The notes under the pieces are model-generated. The model was given only the letters and a program-made list of their open reading frames with translations. It did not search any database and was not told the origin of the DNA. Both the position numbers and the translations under genes were made by a program. From Apoda limacodes (taxonomy: Eukaryota; Arthropoda; Insecta; Lepidoptera; Limacodidae): 64,000 nt of DNA. This document shows, piece after piece, positions 46,641 to 58,951 of this stretch. Numbering within the stretch: position 1 is the stretch's first letter; every line of letters begins with the position of its first letter. The stretch spans positions 32,018,815-32,082,814 of the forward strand of contig OX291543.1 in NCBI GenBank assembly GCA_946406115.1. The letters run 5' to 3'.

Positions 46641-48879
46641 ACTTCTCTTAAAAAAATATATAACTAGGTAGGTACTAGGTTTATACTAGGAAATACTATT
46701 TGATTTGTTCGAGAGAGAGTCAAAATATGCAAATGGGCGCATTTTTTATTCCGTTGACATAATATAGTTTTCAAGAAAAGGGGCCTTAAGACAAACAAAC
46801 AAATACCTAGTAGTTTATTTTAAATTATCAATTCTAAGATTTTTTAAATCCTATAATTGGCATGGGATTTACACAACTCCTTAAATTTATATTCAGCAAT
46901 CTATGGCTGTGGAGTGTAGCTTTAGTTTGTTTAGTAATTCGGTTATATAGGTACCTAGTTAGTCCCGCAGAAACTTTTGAATACGTCAGGAAAAAAGTAG
47001 CCAATGTCCTTCTCAATTTGGCTTTAGCTTCATCCAAATTTCAGCTCAGTTAGATGCTCCGTTTAATTTAATTAGATAACGAAGATAGGTAACCTTGAAG
47101 CTAGCAACAGATTAAACGATTATGTTGCTACAATGACCTTGAAAATTGTGTTGCTAGTTCAAGATGAATGTCTTACATCATTGAAAACGAAACTTAAACG
47201 CGCCGCGCCTCCAAGCTACGTATAAAAATAGCTTCTAGGTATTGTTTTTATGATAACCCCTAAGTTGTTCGCAAAGATATCAAATAAAAATATATAGATA
47301 TGTTTTGCATATGAAAAAACAACATAAAACTCACATTTTCAGTTCAGCAAATTCAGTTCCTAACGAAACGTCTGTATTCAACAATTCTTCCAGCAGTACT
47401 AAATAAAAGTCAACGACCGAGTGAGTGACTAGTTCAAACAAAGTGGAGTATAAAGCGATGAGTCCACTGGCAATAAATCTTGCACAAATTGACTGTCGCA
47501 AGTAACTTCCATTGTGTTAATGTCGACCTCTACAGAGTTAATCGACTAGTGGAACTTGCTGCAAGTCCCACGTGTATCCCTTGTAGTAGGTATTTTACTA
47601 ACGGTTGGTATTTTGTAGTTACATGCCAACAAAGTCCAAACCAACATCGCTACTAATCCCAAACAACAACATAATGCTGCCAAGTAGCTGTGTAACTTAT
47701 TTATCAAAAATAAATACCTGCTATAGCTATAATGAACACTTACTAATGTTCAATCAAGGCATTATAACTGTTGAATAAAATTAGTGATAACAAAATATAC
47801 TCTTTCGCAATTTCATAATATTGGTACCACAATCCTACTTATACTAATAATTTAAAAGTTTGTAAGTTTGTTAGTACAATTGCTGTATAAAACAAGAAAG
47901 AGCGTTATTTTGTAACACACTTATACAGCCGTATACAAAAGTTGATTACTGAAGTGTTAGAACAGCAATATAGTGGAGAAAACTAGGTTAATTACTAATT
48001 GCGCGTGAATTTTTTTTTTTTTTTCTTTCTTGTAAATGTCAAACACATAAACAATAAACTTGCTTTCCCATGAACATTTTACACATATTATATGAGATGA
48101 AAAACTAAAGTAGATAATTTAATTTCAAGATATAAAATGAACTGCAAGCATCACTTACTTCATAACACGTTCTATATTGATTTGTAGCCACATTGCAAAT
48201 TGGTTAAATAAAATTCATAATTTGTATACTTTAAGGAGTTTAGAGCATTTAGAAAGCGGTTAAAACCAGAAAACTATTTTATGTGATACTAATGATTTCC
48301 ATGTTAGTATTACATATTTACTTAAAATAATTACCCAATATCATTTTAATTACTATAAGATGTATTTTTATATACTTCTGAAGTCTTTTATATGACGCCT
48401 TGAAGCTTTTAATTTTTTGCTACAAATTTTAGACAATGCACTCGCTGTTCGGAGATGAACACACCTTTATCTATAAAATTAGACATCATTTACCTACCCG
48501 GGTTTGTTATTTGTCCCCAACGTCGTGTGTCAAGCTATCGTTTTGTCATTAAAGCTTACGGTCAATGTCGAAGTATGTCGGCGCAGATGACTGGCCCAGG
48601 CATCGCGATGCCTATTAGGTGGCGGCGCCGAGATTAACTGATCGGCTCGTGCGTAGTGGGTAATTTCGCTAACTTCGTCGCAATTTGTGTTCAATTTTGG
48701 CCACTATAGGTTCCGTCGAAATTAACATAGGATCCGTAAATATTGCATTTAAGATTTGAGGTTCCATAGTTTGTTTAAACGTATATTGTAATTCACTTTT
48801 ACAGTTCTTTACATTTATTTAAGTTGCTTTTGATTACAACTAAGAATAATGCAGCCACAGCAGTTGTGTGCAGACCACA

Positions 48880-49800
48880 TACGCTCTTGCGGATCTTTTC
48901 GTCTCTAAACCAAGCTCCGAACCCATGTAGAGGATCTATCTTCCCGAGCTCCATCTCGAGACCTTCAGCGGCCAGGCCAGGATTAGATACCATTTTGGGC
49001 CTATTTGACTGCCAAGAAACACCAGGGCTGCCTCAAGGACGATGCGTACAAACTGGTTCAGTTCTTGAAAGTCTCAGCCGACTACTACCCGGTCGCGATA
49101 CAGCTGCCCAAATAGCGGTTCCCCATTTAGCGATGACCCATATGCTCTCGTCTTCCCGCGTGCGCCTTGAACAGCCGTACGCTGGCAAACGAGCGGTACT
49201 CCGGGTTCAAGGCCCAGGGAACCCTAGACGAGTATCCCTCGTGCAAGGAACTCCTGCAGTTTCTACAGGAAAAGGAATGCCCGCTGCCGCAAATTTGGAC
49301 CCAACTCGTGAGCGAACAGGTCCCTCCTCGGTACCTCCCCGCTTCCGCAACGCCCCTGGAGGGAAACATTATTCCCAGTAAGGCCAACGTGGCGGTCCCT
49401 CAGCAAGGGGTTTCGCTGCCCTTTGCTCCCAATTTGCCACTCTCCTTCATCTGGGCGATAGGGCCCCTGACTAGTCCAAAAACAATCAAGGCCGGTCAAC
49501 AATCTTGCCCGGAAACCCACCACTTTTATGCGGTCGAGATCTGGTGGCGGCAAGCATCACGTGCTTCTGCTGCCTAGGCAGGCACCTGGCCACAGCCTGC
49601 ACTAGCACGCGGCCCTGCCGCCAATGCAATGGCCACCATCACACTATTTTGTGCATAAATCCTGCCCCCACGCTTCTCTTGCAGCCTTCTCGCCCCTCCT
49701 TTTCTTCAACCTCTTATGGTTCGAGAGGTGAGAGAGCCTCCCCAGACCCCCCTGCATATGAGACCAACGTGACCATGGACTCGCTGCTTACCCTATCAAT
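48880..49800 (+). pseudogene. BEL/Pao-type retrotransposon gag remnant
   Basis: Plus-strand fragments in several frames: LPELHLETFSGQ near 48940 (the 'LPKL.LP.F.G' start of the DUF1759 gag region), LDEYPSCKELLQFLQEKE in 49167..49577, and in 49505..49828 two tandem CX2CX3HX4C knuckles (CFCCLGRHLATAC, CRQCNGHHHTILC). This order is that of BEL/Pao gag. Frameshifts and stops break it, and no protease or reverse transcriptase follows. GC content is clearly higher than in the flanks. Confidence 0.7.
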
Positions 49801-49839
49801 TATATCAATGCTATATTTAAAAAAATAAAGACGGGATAG

Positions 49840-50165
49840 AAACTGCAATAAAACTGCAAATTCTTGTGTTAGTTTCGTTGCTTTGTGTCAAATTTCATGA
49901 CTCTAAGACAACGGGAAGTACGCCATAGGTTTTGATTTATTTGTGTATGCCAAAATATGCGACAAAAATGGCCGTATTTTTTATTGCTTTGACTTAGAAG
50001 CTTGATTTTACAGCTTTAAGCGACCGTAGACCTTAGTAATTGATATTAATTTCAACTTGATATACACGCGTTCCGGAGAAAAAGAGTCTTGACAGACAGA
50101 CGGACTGACAGAAAGACAGACGGACAACAAAGGGTTTTTTTCTTTTTGAGGTACGGAACCCTTAG
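49840..50165 (-). repeat. Lepidopteran dispersed repeat, partial
   Basis: On the minus strand 'gggttccgtacctcaaaaag', tandem gtctgtc units, 'tcaagactctttttctccgg' and 'aagcttctaagtcaaagc' match the left half of 52310-53110. It ends against the BEL/Pao remnant. Confidence 0.6.
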
Positions 50166-51282
50166 ACTCATGTCGTGATTAAACGTTTTAAACGATTAAA
50201 CTTATGAAAACACGTAGTGGTTAAAAATCCTATTTGATGAAAACATTTGCTTTTTTCTTTTCTATATTTTTTTTTCATTGTCTTGGAAATAGTTGTAATA
50301 TGTTCCTTTGTGGGACATATACATATAAAGTAAACCCAGTCCAGATACACTGTATCAGTAATATATATCACCACAGCAGCAGCTGGTTGTATTTTGCGGC
50401 ATCTTGACCTAGCAAGAATTTATATGTAAACGGTCTCGCAGGAACTTGCAGGCAATTTCTTGCTGTTATTCAACTTGCAAAACTAAAAAAATATTGCATG
50501 GTATCAACAATACGGCAAGTAAATGCCAGCAAGAACTTTCTAGTGGACACATCACCTAATAGAATAATCGAACGCTGCGACAAGAACAAGTTCTCCAATG
50601 CGAAATACCTTCACAAACTCAGTTCACACAGAACCAACACAATGCGAGTGGGGAGACGTGCCACAGATTACACGAATAAGTAATTAGGTTGTCCAATGAC
50701 GGAAGCTTTCAAGGTCACCAACAAACTGATTTTCACAGGTGTACGAATGTATGGCTAGACTTAAAACTTTTAACTGATAAGTATAATAATCGTTTTAGGC
50801 GATAACATCAGTTTTTTTTTTATAATTTATTTTTGTAATATGACAATTAAAAATTAAAGTACTTCTGATACTGAATTATATATAAAAATTTGAAGCCTCA
50901 ATTCAAAGTCACGTGTATAAATATACATAAATAGATGTACATATATAAATACATATGTATAATGATAATAATAATAATTATATACTTTATTGCGCATATA
51001 GAATACAAGACAATTAAACAATAAAAGTATATGTCATTATAAAGTTATAAGACTATGGTTATGTTGGTATGGTTGTGGTTATGATGTAGGAAATATCAAT
51101 TACCGACTGCAGAGAAAGAACCATGACTAACCTGATGAAAAATTAGTTAGGTAGTTAAATGTATTGGCTTATACGTATTACCTATGTCGAACGATGATCA
51201 GAAAAAAAATAACGCTTATGTTGTGGAAAGAGCCTTCTGCCAAGGGTATGAGGTTTTTAAGAAAGAAGTTAGGTAAATGATT

Positions 51283-51385
51283 TTCGAAGTGTCGGCAAAG
51301 CGCGAGTATTGCAAGCGTCCATAAGCTACGGTGTCGGTGACCGCTTACCATTAGGCGGACCGCTAGCTTGTTCGCCACCTTATTA
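51283..51385 (+). repeat. Dispersed repeat, second copy of the A-tailed family
   Basis: 'gcaagcgtccataagctacg', 'gaccgcttaccattaggcgg' and 'gttcgccacctta' match 11995-12123. The tail here is (taa)n instead of poly(A). Confidence 0.6.
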
Positions 51386-51481
51386 TAATAATAATATTAA
51401 AGCCTTTTATTTCCCATCACCTAAGTATTAGGTACATGTTTGTATCGTATATGATTTTTTACTTTTGTTTTTACATTTACA

Positions 51482-51740
51482 TTTTTTTTTTTTTATAAAT
51501 ATTTTTGGACATTACACACAGCGCCGTCTAGCCCGAAAGTAAGCAAAGCTTGTGTTATGGGTACCAGACAACGGATATAAATACATATATATATATATTT
51601 TGTTTTTTGTAAATACATACATATTATACATAAGTACACCCAGACTCAAGACAAACACAAATGTGTGTCCAGTGCGGGAATCGAACCCACACCCTCTGCA
51701 CGGCAGTCCGTCACACTACCAACTATGCTGCGAGGGAGTA
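51482..51740 (-). repeat. tRNA-derived SINE, most complete copy
   Basis: On the minus strand it has an A-box-like 'catagttggtagtgtgac', a B box 'gggttcgattcccgcac' at about 51676-51692, the body 'tgtttgtcttgagtctgggt' and an A/T-rich 3' tail. It looks like a tRNA with a mutated acceptor stem fused to a SINE body, so it is not a tRNA gene. It is the reference copy for those at 345, 14785, 18108 and 46475. Confidence 0.75.
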
Positions 51741-52309
51741 AAACCTAACTTTTTTACTTTTTCTTTATTGTTAGTTGTTTTCTGGTGTGTTCTCTTGAAC
51801 GGGAACCCCTATTTGGGTCTAGGCCTCCTCCAGTTTAATCCAGTCAATGTTGAGTTGTTTTTGAGTTTCTCTATTTCCTCTAGAGGGTTTAGGTCATTTT
51901 CCCCCTCGGGGACCAGCCGGGTTGGGGAAGTATTTTTCTTAGTTGTTCGTTCGCCACCTTAGTGGTATAGAAAAAAAGGATCATTACTTAAATCCTAGGG
52001 CTGTCACAAACATTTGGATGATTGGAAACTGGTAAAAAATTTAGCAAACATCCTAGGTTGTTTTTGGGATCATTACAAAGTAGTGGAGCGCCCGGAAGAT
52101 TTGACCTCGGATTTCTCGGCGGTGAATGAATTTATATGTAACCAACGGGATTTTGTTTTTTATACTCTCAATTGCAACTTCTACCAACACTATATTGAGC
52201 AAATAATTTTTTAATTGTTAAAAAAAAAACACGGAATTCTCATACAGATTTTCACCCCTTTTTACTGTCTTGTCTAGGGGATAGTTTTCCATAAACGATG
52301 TAAACACGT

Positions 52310-53110
52310 AAATTTTTAGGGTTCCATACCTCAAAATGAAAATGGAACCCTTATAGGATCACTTTGTTGTCCGCCTATCTGTCCGTCCGTCTGTCTGTCT
52401 GTCAAGACCCTTTTTCTCAGGAACGCGTGAATATCAATTTGAAATTAATATCAAATACTAAGGTCTATGGTCCTTTGAAGCTGTAAACAAATCAAGCTTC
52501 TAGGTAAGCGTAAAAAAATACAGCCTTAATACGGTCATTTTTGTTTGCCTTTCGCAAATTTTAAATCTTTGTCCAAGAATCATGAAATTCATGAAATGAA
52601 CACGAAGCAAGGTCTTTCATCACAAATATAGGAAAAACACCGAAATTCGTTAATTTGTTGTTATAACACATTTGAAAAAGGTTGTCTGTCTGACAAGATC
52701 CTTTTACTGAAGAACGCGTGGCGTTGAAATTAACATCATATTAAACTCTACGGTCACTTAAAGTTGTAATAAATCAAGCTTCTAAGTCAATGCAACAAAA
52801 AATATACCCAAAATACGGTTACTTTTGTCGCATATTATGACATAAATAAATCAAAACCTGTGGGGTACTTCCCGTTGACCTAGAATCATGAAATTTGGCA
52901 AGAAGCAATGCCATATAGCACACATAAGGGAAAAATCTAAAAACCGTAGATTTGTTGTTACATCACAAAAAAATTTTTTTTTGCGATTATAAATTTGTAG
53001 TTGGTAAACTAACCTATGTCGATGTATTGGGACGACCGTTGTCCAACGGCAAAGATAAGTTTGTCCCTCAATACAGTTTACCTTTTACGGAACCCTCAGT
53101 GCGTGATTCC
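52310..53110 (+). repeat. Lepidopteran dispersed repeat, longest copy
   Basis: It starts 'agggttccatacctcaaaat', has tandem ctgtctgt units, 'caagaccctttttctcagg', two internally repeated blocks ('aatcaagcttctaagtcaa', 'cgcaaat/cgcatattatgac'), 'ggtacttcccgttgacctag' and ends 'ttacggaaccctcagtgcg'. The ends ggttcc and ggaacc pair as a short inverted repeat. It is non-coding and unclassified. A (tg)n run follows at 53119-53134. Confidence 0.6.
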
Positions 53111-54844
53111 GACCGATATGTGTGTGTGTGTGTGTATCTGTCTGTGGCACCGTAGCTCTTAAGCGGATAAACCGATTTGGATGCGGTTTTTTTTTTAAAG
53201 CAGGTTTTCTAGCGAAGGTGCTTAAACATATTTTTATCAAAATTGGTTCATAGGTTTAGGTTAGTCGATAGGGATCTAGACTTTACTTTCAAATATGTTT
53301 TGATCAGTATTTTTGACCCCCGACGCAAGAAGAGGAGTGTTATAACTTTAACGTGTGTATCTGTCCTCTCTCCCCATCAGCTCATTTCCTACTTGACAAA
53401 TGACTCTTACCAATTTTTAATTGTCTAATTGATATAAATTTGGTTTACTGTTACTTCATTAGTATTTCCAAGACATGGCAACCTCGATCTGATGATACAG
53501 TCTGTGGGATGCCCAACTTCTCAACTTTGCGAAAACGTACGTATAAAATAATATCATGTGTAAGAATTAAAGTAATAAAATAGTTTTTATGGAGTCTGGT
53601 ATAATGTTTGTCTTTTATAAGGTTAGGAAGGACTCCAATACCGCCACAATATGTTTGAAATACGATCTTAAACATTCCAATCCTCTAACCCGCGACGTGC
53701 ATTCTTGTACTAAGAAAATCTTTTTCAAACAGCGATATCTCCTAAGATATGCATTGAAATCGAATGATGAACAGGGCAATTTTGTTTTAAATTAAATGCT
53801 TGTGATGAAGAACGTATTTATTTGGATAAAGATTAATATCATGTTTATAAAAACACCTTCACAAATTATGCATTATTTTAGAATTAATATGGTTAGCATA
53901 GAAAAGGTTATAGTGACCCACCCTTAAATATAGACATATGCTGTCGCGGACTTTTTTTTAGAACTTTCATAGGGGAACAATTCTGTCATACATGATTTTT
54001 GCGAAACTCTAACCGTTTACGCAGCGCACGCAGCGGAAGCTCTCAAAAGGGTAAAAAAAACCCGATTTTGAAACATTTTTCATTAGTGCTCCGCTCCTAT
54101 TTGTGTTAGCATGATGATTTATAGCCTTTAACCTTCCTCGATAAATGGGCTATCCAACACTGAAATATTTTACTGCTCCTACTTTACCTTTAATTTACTG
54201 ATTAGCGCGTTCAAACAAACAAACTCTTCAGCTTTATATATTAGTATAGAAAAAAAACCCGATTTTTTTATATATTACGAGATTAAGTTAGCGGAGGAGG
54301 AAGGCTAGCATTTCTTGATGTACAAATGGAGGTCGAAGTGACGACCAAGGTCACTCAGTATATAGAAAACCGACGCATAGCAACTGATATTTCCATGCAA
54401 CATCACACCATTATCCGCGGCATCGACAATCCGTAGTGACAACTTTTACAAACCATATGACCCATGTGACAAGGAATTTATTGTGAGCTAAAACACGTAC
54501 CTGCATAATGTAATGCAGAAAAACGGTTACCGCATAAAATCTCTGAAGCCTCTACGAAAAAATGGATCGTCGATTACATGCAATAGATAGACAATTCGCA
54601 TTTTCACAGTAGATCAATGGAGTGACCGACCAAAATAATAATATATTGCATGGGTTCCCAATATATTTTAAACTGCGACTCGCTTTACAGATAGTATTTC
54701 TTTTGCGACGGCCTTCTTAAGGGGCTAACATAAGTGAAAGTGGCGCCCCCATTAGATTTTTCAATTTGTATTCATCACATAAGGAATTATGAAAAAGTGC
54801 TCAAATTAAAAGTTTAAGGTACAAGCAAGCTAATTTTAGAAAGT

Positions 54845-55608
54845 TTGAGTCGCTATATATTAAGCATCGCTATCGCCATTACCTCTCTCCTCTCCAAGGT
54901 GATGGAGCGTGTGATTAACACACAGCTTCTAAGATACCTAGAAGAACACGACCTGGTCAGTGACCGTCAATATGGCTTTCGCCACGTTCGCTCGACTGCT
55001 GACCTTCTAGTGTATCTAACACACCGATGGGCACTAGCCATTGAGAGTCAGGGGGGGGCATTGGCATGTAGCCTGGACATAGCAAAGCCGTTCGATCGGG
55101 TCTGGCGGCGGGGTTTTCTATCGAAGTTGCCATCTTACGGAGCGCCCGAGGTTTGTGCAAATGGGTGGCTAGCTTTTTGTTCGGCAGACGAGCCATAGTT
55201 GACGGTAGTTGCTCTGTGCTGTCTCCTACGCTGTTTCTACTGCATATAAATGACATGTTGGACATCAACAACATGCATTGCTATGCAGATGACAGTACTG
55301 GAGACGCTTATTGCACGGGTCTTGCAAACATCCCTCGTTCCGTTGTGGAGGAAAACCGCGGAGAACTTGTGACTCAAATCGAGACCACTCTGTCCAATGT
55401 CTCTGACTGGGGACGGGTAAACTTAGTCCGATTCAACCCTACAAAGACACAAATCTGCGCGTTTACCGCTAAGAAAACCCCATTCTCTGTAGTTCCAGAA
55501 TACTCCCCGAAAATCATTTACAGGCCACCAATTCCAAAGACCCTGCATAGTGCACTATCCGAACTTGAAGTCAATCAGAATTGCTACGTCAACTTCCAAT
55601 TATTATAA
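54845..55608 (+). pseudogene. Jockey-like LINE reverse transcriptase fragment
   Basis: Frames 54845..55198 and 55153..55608 give a near-continuous RT domain with one frameshift and one internal deletion. Motifs include SLLSKVMERVINTQLLRYLE, QYGFRHVRSTADLLVYL, motif A SLDIAKPFDRVW (catalytic Asp) and motif C CYADDSTGDA at about 55279-55308 (the YADD catalytic pair). The sequence after the RT ends early at PKTLHS. The part between motif A and motif C has lost about 25 residues. Same family as 32565-33230 and 22015-22290. Confidence 0.8.
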
Positions 55609-57890
55609 TATTCATAGTATATTTATCCTGGGCAAATAGGATCTGGTATCTGCAAAGATATATGTATAACTGTCTATACCTTTTTTAAACTTCTTCAAAA
55701 TCTTCGGTTTAACAGGAAACATGCTTTTTAATCTTTAAATGGAGTCATTTAGGCGCTCTATGTGTAAATCCATCACCATTGTCTTTTTTTTTCCGTTCAG
55801 AGGCTTTTATTCTTAGCCTCGGATTCGAACACGTAATCTCTTCGAAGACGACGGTCCGTTACCTTTAATTTTCGTCTTCGAAGTTGTTGATAAATAAGTT
55901 TAATTATGTTAAGTTGATGCCTTTTTTTACACCAGACAATACCTGACAACTAAAGATATTGGTAACCACAGACAAGGGTTTGGATTCTATCAAAGTTATG
56001 ACATTTTTAACTGAAAAAATGTGATTACTTTCCCGGCTCACTCATTTTTAATTTAACTTGTCACTGGCAAACGTAGTAAAATAATAAAAATGTCTTGGAA
56101 GACTTAGGCACAAGAAGCTTATATATGGAATATAAATTTCTTGCTTAGGCAGCATGACCGATGATTAAGCAGTATGGTCAAAGACCTTAGCCTGTCCTTA
56201 GAAAATAAAAAAAAAAGTTAGGGATGTGTTAATATGAAAATCGATTACTAAATAATCGATTTTTTTAAGTTAACTCCTTAAGAAACGATATAAGGTCCGT
56301 GATATGAAATAAATATGGGTATAACACGGACGCAAAGCAGGACAGAGACAAATAGTGAGGTGAAGTGAGAATAATGTAAACAAAAAATGTTGTGTTTATT
56401 ATTTTATGGTTTCTATTATGGGTTTTGTTCAGTAAAATGGATGTTACAACTTATCCAATTAGCTCGACGTCTTAATGTTTATTTATTATATGTGGTTGCG
56501 CCGCAATTCTTATAGAAATTAAGCGTATATAAGCGTTAAGTAATGCCCTCTAGTGCTAACATCTTACTAAATTATTGTGTCGCTGATTCGTGGACTGGAG
56601 TCCATATTGCCCCTTGAAGGCGGCTCGTGACTGGCTGTACATCGAGAGACGCCTACTGTTCATAATTTTCGTTATATAAACTCGCTGTGAACACATGCTT
56701 TAATATTGCCAGCCTTAATTTTATTTGGAATAAATGTTGTCACTTAGTAGTTGTAGTATGCGGTACGAATACTGTTGAACACGCCACATACCATGCCTAA
56801 CACCCGAACCGCGGTGATGAGTGCCGTACGTGCCCTAAGTCGATGTCAGCGAGAGTGCAACCCAAACGGGCTCACACGCGAGGCCACACATCGTTGCGTG
56901 TGGACGCTTCTGAGCGGCACCGATCTAAAAAAATAGTTGGAATATTTAATGTATATTTTTAATAGATAATTTTTATTTTTAGTTTTTAAGCCGGTATAAT
57001 TTTTTCAAATTACTGTCTACCTGACTGCGCCAGAAGGAGGGTTATGGTTTTCGAGTGTATATATGAATGTGTATTTTTTTTTGGAACGCTCTGTAGCCCA
57101 AAACGGCTTAATGGATTATAGCTTGAGAAACGTGTCGTTAGATTTGTGTTATTTGTGAGAGTGTCACTGGGTACATAAAATTCGTGAAAAAAATAATAAT
57201 AAAATAAATAAAAATATCCGACTGCAAAAACATTAAGAACTAAACAGCATTTAAAACATACCAAATATTTAACTATAAGCAGACGGAACGCATTTTAAGG
57301 TAACTACTATAGAGTAAGCAATCTGATACTAATTAAATCTGTACACTATTTGAACTCAGTACATTTTAAATTATTACTTATTTCTTAATTTTTTTAATTT
57401 TAGTGGTAATTTAAAATAATTACTTAATCAGTTTGTCTTCTGACTAGGGTGGGTAATCGTTGAACCGCGGGTACTTAATAAATCACCCTTCCACTAGACG
57501 AACGAGATGTTGCCGCTTTGTGCAACCCAAACGAAAAAGCTTGTTTTGTTTAACGTCTCTTTCTTACCACTCTTACCAGTCGCCGGTGAGCTACTACTGT
57601 CGACGCGCCTTTGTCAGTCATTTCATGATTTTTTATTGGTGAAAGTGGAAAAATACGGGTAGTTTAATTTCTTTCTTTATAAAATTATTGTAGGGAATTG
57701 ACAAAAGTGATTCATGAATTTTATGAAACGTTTATCTAAGATTCTTTAAAAAACATTGTCAATTCCTGCACGTGTTTTGCAAAGTGACAACATAACCTCA
57801 AAACTGTTGGTTCCGCGGTGGTACAGTTTGAACCATTCATATTAGGTACTCGATGAACCATGGTTCAAAGAGTACTGCATTGAATTCATA

Positions 57891-58452
57891 ATATGAAATT
57901 CGATAAAAATAGTGGGCATTTTTCAAAATTTTTTAATCGAATATATTTGAGCACTACTTACTATTTCAGAATGGGGCGAAATACATTAGGAGGAGAAGCA
58001 CGAAAGAAGGGTAGTCATGCCGCAGAGCAAATGAAAAGAGCTATAAACTTGCACATGGCTGGGGAATCTAAAAGAAAATCTGCCAAAATATGCAATTTGC
58101 CATATCCCGCTTTAAGGAGGTATGTCAAAAAATGTTGAAAAATTCATCTACTACCTTAGAGGCAAACTACAGCACCCAAACAATTTTTACAGTAGAGCAA
58201 GAGCTTAGTGTGAAAGAATATATCCTAAGGTGGGCGGATAAGTTTTATGGTTTAACAACTAAACAGTGTCGGTAACTTGCATATGAAATGGCTAAAATGA
58301 ATAGTGTTCCAGTACCTGTTTCGTGCGAAAAAGAAAATATAGCGGGAAGGGACAGGCTTCATGGATTTCGTTAAGACATCCAGAGTTGTCTGTGCGGAAG
58401 GCAGAACCATGTAGTTCAGAGCCATCTGTCAATAGAGACACTGTACCCTAGA
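57891..58452 (+). pseudogene. Pogo/Tigger-like transposase, N-terminal DNA-binding part
   Basis: From ATG 57972 the frame reads MGRNTLGGEARKKGSH, then KRKSAKICNLPYPALRRYV, a psq-type helix-turn-helix. A second frame follows with SVKEYILRWADKFYGLTTKQCR and then AYEMAKMNSVPVP, the CENP-B-type DNA-binding domain of pogo-like transposases. A third frame gives RHPELSVRKAEPCSSEPS, the typical 'RHP.LS.R.PE.TS' end. Frameshifts and stops interrupt it. The DDE catalytic domain is missing, so it is a truncated transposon or a decayed domesticated gene. Confidence 0.75.
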
Positions 58453-58809
58453 GGGCACGTGATGAACCATTTCTGTTTTTGTAAAAAACATATTTCTACA
58501 CTTAAACCCATCAAATTATGATGAATTCTGTGATGCTATATGAATCTTTATTTAATTTTATAGTCCCTATGAGAAGAATACCTGTTTAAGTCACATACAA
58601 AAGAAATGACACTTCTTCAAACTTTTGGTGGTTCAATGACGACCCACCCACTCTACATTAACTCAATAATTTCTTAAAGTTACAAGTAGCTACTAACATT
58701 CGTTTAGGAGCTTAGTAAGGCTAAAAAGGTTCGTTTATATTTGCTTTTAAGTTTTTTTCGTCAGCATGGTTTTTTGTTCAAAACTTTTTAATTTTACGTA
58801 GGTTTGCCT

Positions 58810-58950
58810 TAGTTTTTTTTATTTTTTTTTCTGACTGTCCATGCAGTTGGCTGTTGCAGCCATTACTGCTCACCGAGCTTTTTGGGGTGGGACTCTGAAG
58901 GAGTCTCAGCCCATATAACGCCCAACACTCAAGGGTCGTCCCTTCGACTA
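58810..58950 (+). repeat. Dispersed repeat, 'tgactatgcagtttgctg' family, copy 3
   Basis: A T-run, 'ctgactgtccatgcagttgg', 'cagccattactgctcaccg' and 'gactctgaaggagtctcagc' match 28050-28390. Confidence 0.6.
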
Positions 58951-58951
58951 A

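Noticed and set aside
46834..47053. Overlapping open frames on both strands (63 and 67 codons)
   Set aside because: No family similarity, no splice context, and both strands are equally open, which suggests chance.
51660..51735. A tRNA gene on the minus strand (A and B boxes present)
   Set aside because: The acceptor stem does not close, and the sequence continues into a body shared by other copies, as in a tRNA-derived SINE.
54300..54480. Possible mariner-type transposase helix-turn-helix (ENRRIATDISMQHHTIIRG)
   Set aside because: Only about 30 residues with weak resemblance. No catalytic motif or terminal inverted repeats were found nearby.
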